NCBI RefSeq assembly: GCF_024139115.2
Contig: NC_085140.1
Span: 458,538,248 to 458,602,247, forward strand
DNA: 64,000 bases
Source of the DNA: Armigeres subalbatus
Taxonomy: Eukaryota; Arthropoda; Insecta; Diptera; Culicidae
Direction: 5' to 3'
Shown here: positions 57,564 through 64,000 of the stretch, piece by piece
Layout: every line of letters begins with the position of its first letter
Position numbering within the stretch: the stretch's first letter is position 1
The notes under the pieces: generated by a model
Told to the model about the DNA's origin: nothing
Database searches by the model: none
The model's input: only the letters and a program-made list of their open reading frames with translations
Program-made: the position numbers and the translations under genes

Positions 57564-60500
57564 ATGCGGTGTGCCAGTTTTAAAATTGCCTTTTGGCTGC
57601 TAGTCATACTAGAGTTGTATGTCGCGATAGAATGCGTAGGCGCACATGGACCTGGGCCTGGACCGGGACCAGGTGTAGTGATAGGAGCTCGACGAAGATC
57701 TTCAAATGATGGTGCAATGCAATCGCGTGCCGTTGACACTCGGGTTCAATTTGAAGTGTTTGAAAATGAGCCTCGTGGAACGGTTGTGGGCTATATTCCA
57801 ACAAAGCCAGGATTCACCTATCGATTTAATGAACCACCACGAGAATTTGTGTTAGATGCTATCACGGGTGAAATTAAAACAAATACAATTCTCGATCGTG
57901 AATCAACGAAAAGTGATCGATATGATCTGGTGATACTTTCCAGTCAACCAACGTATCCCATCGAAGTCCGAATAACTGTGGTTGATGTCAACGACAATGC
58001 TCCGGAATTTCCGGAACCAAGTATAGCGGTGTCATTCTCGGAGAGTGCCATCTCCGGCACCAGATTGTTACTGGATGCCGCTACCGATAGGGACATCGGA
58101 GAGAACGGGGTCACTGATGACTACCGGATTGTCGATGGCAACCACGACGAAAAGTTTCGTTTAGCAGTTACCACCAACCCAAGCGGTGATGTTTACTATC
58201 TACACCTAGAAACTACTGGGAAGTTAGATCGTGAAACTAGAGGCTCATACATGCTGAACATATCGGCAAAAGATGGCGGAGCACCATCACGATTCGGTTA
58301 CTTACAAGTGAACGTAACGATCCTAGATGTAAACGACAACCCTCCAATATTCGACCATAGTGACTATATTGTATCATTGAACGAAAGTGTTTTACCCGGA
58401 ACACCTGTCCTGCAAGTAATGGCATCGGACAACGATCTCGGGGACAACAGCAAAATAACTTACTATCTATCAGATACGGAAACACAATTTACAGTGGATC
58501 CTGAAACTGGAGTCATCTCCACCACAGAACAACTAACGTGTCCGCACCAGAACTGCCAATCCCTATCGCGTCCTGATGGAACATGTCCCAAAAGTTGCGT
58601 GTTCACGGTATTTGCTCGCGATCACGGTTCTCCAAGGCAAGATGGAAGAACGTACGTGACAGTAAACCTCGTCGATACCAACGATCATGATCCAGTCATT
58701 CGATTTCAGTATTTTCCACCAACAGGAAGCTACGCCACGGTAGATGAAAATGCTGCCAACAGCTCCGTTGTAGCAGCTGTGTCAGTAGTCGACATGGATG
58801 AGGGACTCAATGGCGATACCAGCTTAAGGATTATCGCTGGCAATGATCTTCACCATTTTAGACTAGAAAAATCGCCAAGTTTCTACATTGTGCGTGTTAA
58901 TGGCGTTCTTGATCGCGAGGAGATCGGAAAGTACAATCTTACTGTGGTGGCAACAGACCGAGGAACTCCACCACGCACAGCAACTGCTTATCTGATTATC
59001 CACGTTAATGATGTGAACGATCACGAACCAGTGTTTGAAAAATCGGAATATTCAACCGTACTGAGTGAGTTGGCCCCTCCCGGGACTTACGTTGCCAGTA
59101 TCACCGCCACAGATGAAGACACCGGAGTAAATGCTCAGATTTTCTACGATTTTGTTTCGGGGAACAACAATCAGTGGTTCAAAATTGATCCATCGTCGGG
59201 TCTAATCACTACTCAAGCACAACTCGATCGGGAAATAAACGGCAACATTGAATTGAGTATTTCGGCTCGAGATGGAGGACCAAATCCAAAGTGGGCACAC
59301 ACTCAGCTTAAAGTCACTATTTTGGACGAAAATGACGAAGCACCACAATTCTCACAGCCCCGATTAAACGTAACTTTGAACGAGAACACCAAACCACACA
59401 CAGTTGTAGCGATCTTAACCGCTGACGACCACGATCAAGGTACAAACGGAAGCATCACCTATTCCTTCCATCCCAGTGTTGAGAAAAATTACCCCGGCGT
59501 CTTCCATCTGGATACCATATCTGGCCAGTTAACCACCAAGAGCAATCTTGATCGGGAAAAAGTTTCCAACTACAATATCCAAGTGATTGCGCGTGATCAA
59601 GGCACCCCGCCTCAATCTTCCACAGCAACGGTTTATCTCAACATCGAAGACACAAATGATAACAATCCGGAATTCTACCCGAAGCAGTACTTTTTGGCTC
59701 TTCCAGAAGACACCGCACCTGGAACTTCGGTCATTCATGTGAAAGCAACCGATCAGGACGAAGGCGTAAACGCATTGTTGTCCTATGAGATCATCACCGG
59801 CGGAGATGGATTATTTGTGATCGATAGCAACAGTGGACTGATTACTTTGAGGGGTAGCTTGAAAAAGTCCTCCAAGCCGTTGCACAAGATTGTGATAGGC
59901 GCGAAGGATAAAGGTGGACGCCGGGCTGAGAAGGATGCAGTAGTGGAAATCATGAAGGAGTCCATTATGGAAGAGATCGAATTTGATACGCTGAGTGGCT
60001 ATGAGTTCCAATTGGTTGAAGACAACGGATTGGACGCGACGAATAATGAGCGCGAGGTTGGCCAAATTAGATCTAAAACTTCTCCTTCCGTGCGAAGCGT
60101 GGAGTATTCCATAATGCAAGGGGATCCTAGAGAAAATTTTAAAATTAATGCTCGAACTGGAATGATTAGCAGCGCAAAGAATATTGATCGAGAGATTTCA
60201 CCATTTTACAGTATCACCGTTGCAGCAAGAAATGGGTTGGCTTTTGGACAAACAATTGTTAATATCACGATTGTCGATTTGAACGACAATGCGCCAATAT
60301 TTTTGCATGACCATGATGAGATAAATCTACCCGAGAACACAGCCGTTGGGCAGGAAATATATCTTTCGAAAGCAAAAGATTCCGACTCGGGAGCAAACAG
60401 TCGGATCACTTACAGCTTGAATTATAACCCACAAAACCTGTTCAGGACTTCCGAAACAACTGGAGTAATCTATCTCAATCGACCGATACTGGTCGATCCC

Positions 60501-62828
60501 GGGACCGTTTTGAGTTTAGAAATAACAGCAACCGACAGTGGCGAGCCGCAGCTATCGACAAAAAGCACTGTGACAGTAACGATCGAAGACGTTAATGATC
60601 ACACCCCAGTATTCGATCACACATCGTACGAGACCTCTCTGCTTGAATCGATGCCCGTAAACTCAAGGTTTTTCGCATTGGCTGCATCTGATGCCGATAT
60701 CGGGTTGAACCAAAGGATCTCATATGCGATCATCGAGGGCAACGTGGATGGGAAGTTTGGTATTTTTCCCGACGGGTTTTTGTATGTGAAAAGTGCGCTA
60801 GATCGAGAGGAACGAGATTATTACTCATTGACAATAACGTGTACGGACGAAGGCGATCCACCGCGCAGCTCCTCGGTTCCGGTGATTGTTCACGTGATCG
60901 ATGAGAATGATAACCCACCACAGTTTACCAACAGCACGTTCATCTTCAGCGTTGCGGAGAACGAGCCGGCGGATACGTTTGTGGGGAAGCTGACTGCCGT
61001 TGATCGTGACATTGGACGGAATGCCGAGCTGATCTATATGCTGTCGAGCAAGCAGGAGGATTTTACAATCGACTCGCGGAACGGATTCATAAAAACGTTG
61101 CACGAATTCGACCGAGAAGCGCTGGTACAAACGACCGGACAAAATTTTATCATGCTGGAAGCGACCGTGTCCGATAATGGATTGACCCGTCTTCGGGATA
61201 AAGTCAAGATAAAAGTTTTTATAACCGACGTGAATGATAATGCACCGCAATTCGTGCGGGCCCCTTATAAGGTCCAGATCTCAGAAGGATCATCGATCGG
61301 AACACAGCTGATTCGGGTGTACACGAACGACGCCGATGAGGGTCTTAATGGGGATGTGTTTTATTACATTGCCGAGGGGAACAGCGATGAGCGATTCGTA
61401 ATTGATGATGCTACCGGTCAGATAACACTCGCCAAGGCCCTCGATCGTGAAACAGTGTCAATGTATAAATTAACGATTGTGGCCCATGATGCATCGATGC
61501 AGAATCGATTAAGCACCAGCACGACGGTCACAATCGAGATACTGGACGAGAACGACGATGCACCGGAGTTTACCCAAACCCTAAGTCAAATTGCAATTAA
61601 CGAAACCACATCGATCGGGACGGAGCTGATTCGATTTCGGGCCACCGATATGGATCTCGGTGTTAATAGTCAGATTACTTTTTCGATCGCCGCTGGCAAC
61701 CGTCGAGACACGTTTCATATCGATCCCATCTCGGGTAATTTGTACCTGCACAAAATGTTAGATTATGAAGATACACAAAGCTACTCGCTAAACATCACAG
61801 CTTCGGATGGTGGTAACCCACGACTATCCACAACCATTCTGTTCATGGTGAATGTGATTGATTCGAATGATAATCCGCCGAGTTTTCCGAACACCGCAAT
61901 AGTGAGGCAAATCCGTGAAGGCATTCCCGTCAAAACTCCGATCGTGACGGTTACCGCCGAAGACCCAGATTCAGGTCCGAATGGTAAAGTCTCGTACGAG
62001 ATTTCGAACCAGGACCCAGAAAACCGCAATCGTCATTTCGGAATCAACCCAACTACAGGTGTTATTCATACGCTGCATGCAATCGATCGTGAGGCAATCG
62101 ATACCTACCGCCTAACGGTGATCGCGACCGATCAGGCATTAGTTCCATCGCAACGTATGTCCGCTGAGAAATTAGTCACGGTCATAGTGGAAGACATTAA
62201 TGATAATGCTCCGGTGTTTGTTTCTATGAATGCTGCTATTTTGTCGATGGACGACGTTCGCGTGGGTGTCGACAACAGTCCTAATCCGGTTATGTACATC
62301 AATGCCTATGACGCTGACTCGAGCTCCAACGGTTTGGTGACGTATGAAATGACTGGCGGAAATACAGATTTGTTCCAATTGCATCGATCGACCGGCGCAA
62401 TAACATTGCGTAAATCGATATCGAAGCCAGAGATTCGTTATCAACTTTCGGTCCGCGCAACCGACGAAGCCGTACAAAACGAGCGTAAAAGTAGTGACGC
62501 GTACATTACGATTCTGACCACGGTTCCAACGAACAATGGACCAGTGTTTGTGAAAAAGGACATGTTCGGTAGTGTGTCGGAAAACGAACCCATCGGTACG
62601 AGCATCTTAACTGTGTCGGCCTATTTGAACTCGGTGAGTGACATCGAGTATTATGTGACGAATGTGACCGGCGATGGAAAACAGGTGAACCGGTTGTTCG
62701 ATATCGATACCAAGCTGGGAATACTGTCGACGGCTGCGGAACTGGATCGCGAATCCGGGGTGGAGAGCTACGAGGTGGAGGTGTACGCGATCGCGCTCGG
62801 TGGAATGCCGCGAACTACAAGTACCAAG
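57564..62828 (+). CDS. ds: Dachsous protocadherin, first coding exon (1,755 codons, 3' partial)
   Basis: Giant atypical cadherin that binds Fat on neighbouring cells to set planar polarity and restrain growth through the Fat/Hippo pathway (family knowledge). Signal peptide: residues 1-27 with a hydrophobic core AFWLLVILELYVAI. A GPGPGPGPG tract (29-37) follows. Fifteen cadherin repeats and part of a sixteenth can be counted from Ca2+-linker DxNDN motifs at residues 141, 255, 371, 483, 588, 696, 905, 1009, 1113, 1222, 1328, 1433 and 1544. The repeat 7/8 (about 796) and 15/16 (about 1655) linkers lack it. Four cysteines at 326-345 (CPHQNC...TCPKSC) match a Dachsous-specific insertion in repeat 3. 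Residues such as FSESAISGTRLLLDAATDRD closely resemble fly Dachsous. The exon ends AAG at 62828 before GTAAGT, in phase 0, so reading on to the stop at 62850 is intron. About eleven more repeats, the membrane segment and cytoplasmic tail must lie to the right. Confidence 0.95.
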
Positions 62829-63589
62829 GTAAGTGAAATCCTATTGATCTGAACAGCTTTATCACCCTTATTCGACCCGACTTTGATGCACCCATGGAAG
62901 TTGACCATTTTGTTCAATCAAATACAACGGTAAACTGTTCAAAGCCAGGGGTCCTCGATTATCTAAGAAGAGCTATTTCGAGTTATTATCTAAAATTCCA
63001 CCCAATTTTCAATTTATCATATTCCCTGTGCGCATCGATCTATTTTGGCTCATTTGGAAAGGTACGGATACAAAACTGGACTGGGGAGACGCAGAGGAAT
63101 CATTTCACATTAAACGCAGAAATCCGCTCTGGTCCATCTCGATTCGTGTTTTGCTTTCGTGTTTGCTGCTTTCGAAGCTAACTGTTTGACCGGAAAATAA
63201 TTACAAACTATTACTCTTAAACATTCATTGTATGAAATTCGATTCTCACCCTAGCGACCGGGGCTCGTCTGGTTTATATGAGTGTACGCAAATAGCGTCA
63301 GGCCAAATCGCACACGCGCTCAATATGTACAACCGTGTGTATTGGCGATGGCGATGGGTGTTTTGAGCGGGTCTTTTCGTGCAGATTGATTCAAGCGCAG
63401 ACTCTGGTATTCGATCCATAGTGAATAGACTGGTTCGTCAAAATTTTGTAATATTTCGGAAGTGGCATACTCCTGGTTATTTCCATCGTTTTGAGGTTTC
63501 TAATAACTACTATTTGATATTCTGAAAACTCGGATGTAAATATGTACATTATGTGGAAGATTTTTGATTTGAAAAATGTATTGGAGGTA
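62829..63589 (+). other. dachsous intron
   Basis: Starts with the donor GTAAGT. Open frames here (for example 62894-63181) have no cadherin similarity. Confidence 0.7.
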
Positions 63590-64000
63590 AACACTTACCC
63601 TTCGATGGGACTCGAACACAAGATTGAGGAAATTGCAGTCTTCTATAAAGTTGTTCGGGTGGTAATATCCGGGTGGTAATATATTTGAAATTCATCCGCT
63701 TGATTTAGAATGTAATTGTCTTGTACAAAGCAGTTCGAGAGGAAAGAACCATCCACTTGGCGGCGCTAGTGTATAAAAAAATCCTTGCTAGGTGAGATCT
63801 CGCAATCTGTGAGGTTTAGAAAATGACCGTCCTCTACAAATTTGTTCACGTAGTAAAAGCCACTTTGGAAACAGGTTTAGTAGGGAATTCAAGAGCTTGG
63901 TCGTGCTAATGTGAGGGGAAATACTTGTTAGGCATTTGGAGAGATGCCGTTTTCGACAATTTTTTCGGGTGGTAATAGCCAATATAGACACAGTTTTGAT
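63590..64000. repeat. Start of a diverged tandem repeat running off the window
   Basis: A phrase of the form ACAATTTTTTCGGGTGGTAA occurs at about 63645, 63838 and 63955, each followed by TANCC and a shared tail. Spacing is about 190 and 120 bases, so units differ in length. A B-box-like TGTTCGAGTCC lies on the minus strand near 63613, hinting that part derives from a SINE. Confidence 0.5.

Noticed and set aside
57604..62477. Minus-strand open frames opposite dachsous
   Set aside because: They are short, lack domains and lie wholly under the cadherin coding sequence.
62829..62852. Stop codon at 62850 as the true end of dachsous
   Set aside because: The reading frame passes through GTAAGT at a phase-0 exon end, and the protein would lack a membrane segment; intron read-through explains the tail.
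1..64000. CRISPR array, bacterial operon or integrated viral genes
   Set aside because: No regularly spaced identical repeats, no ribosome-binding-site spaced gene clusters and no viral protein motifs were seen; introns and LINEs mark it as animal DNA.

Overview
The window looks like a stretch of a culicine mosquito genome, most likely Aedes. It has intron-containing animal genes in an AT-rich background full of transposable elements. Recognisable types are a Juan-like Jockey LINE, LOA/Lian-like, I-clade and RTE-like LINE remnants, a Feilai-like tRNA SINE, many TA-flanked and hAT-like MITEs, long foldback elements and a Helitron. The genus call rests on recalled TE repertoire and protein similarity; no search was run.

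Two host genes are supported, both on the + strand. The left end (1061-5570) holds the last eight exons of the Ral GTPase-activating protein beta subunit gene. Every splice phase closes, from a first visible exon whose upstream partner lies outside the window to a stop and poly(A) signals. The right end (57564-62828) holds a 1,755-codon first coding exon of dachsous, a giant cadherin: signal peptide, fifteen cadherin repeats and the start of a sixteenth. It ends at a clean splice donor, so the remaining repeats, membrane segment and cytoplasmic tail lie beyond the window. Its leader (about 56933-57563) follows an acceptor-like site and carries a chain of three overlapping upstream ORFs. Two G+C-richer stretches (19560-20345 and 43801-44234) could be upstream non-coding exons of dachsous; this is weak.

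The 50 kb between the genes is transposon debris. 5.8-9.7 kb: a tRNA-like SINE, a 2 kb hAT-like element containing another MITE, and a TA-flanked MITE. 10.5-14.3 kb: an old LINE interrupted by a foldback element, itself interrupted by a 5'-truncated Juan-like LINE with a 13-bp target duplication. 15.2-16.9 kb: an I-clade LINE fragment fused to a LOA-type fragment. 17.1-18.4 kb: a G-quadruplex-prone repeat and a degenerate GGAATT-type array. 25.1-27.1 kb: an RTE-like remnant that has lost its catalytic palm. 28.3-32.3 kb: one LOA-type LINE broken by a foldback, a Helitron, a small MITE and a 0.69 kb tandem duplication. 36.5-41 kb: a MITE inside a dispersed repeat, then a longer but broken LOA/Lian-like LINE. 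44-54 kb: several MITEs and foldbacks, one MITE nested in another, a microsatellite and a Feilai-like SINE.

The two host genes are not an operon and share no pathway visible here: one regulates Ral signalling, the other mediates Fat-Dachsous planar polarity and growth control. No clearly new molecular system was found. The most distinctive signals are the dachsous uORF chain, the nested insertion histories and several long palindromic elements able to form hairpin RNA.
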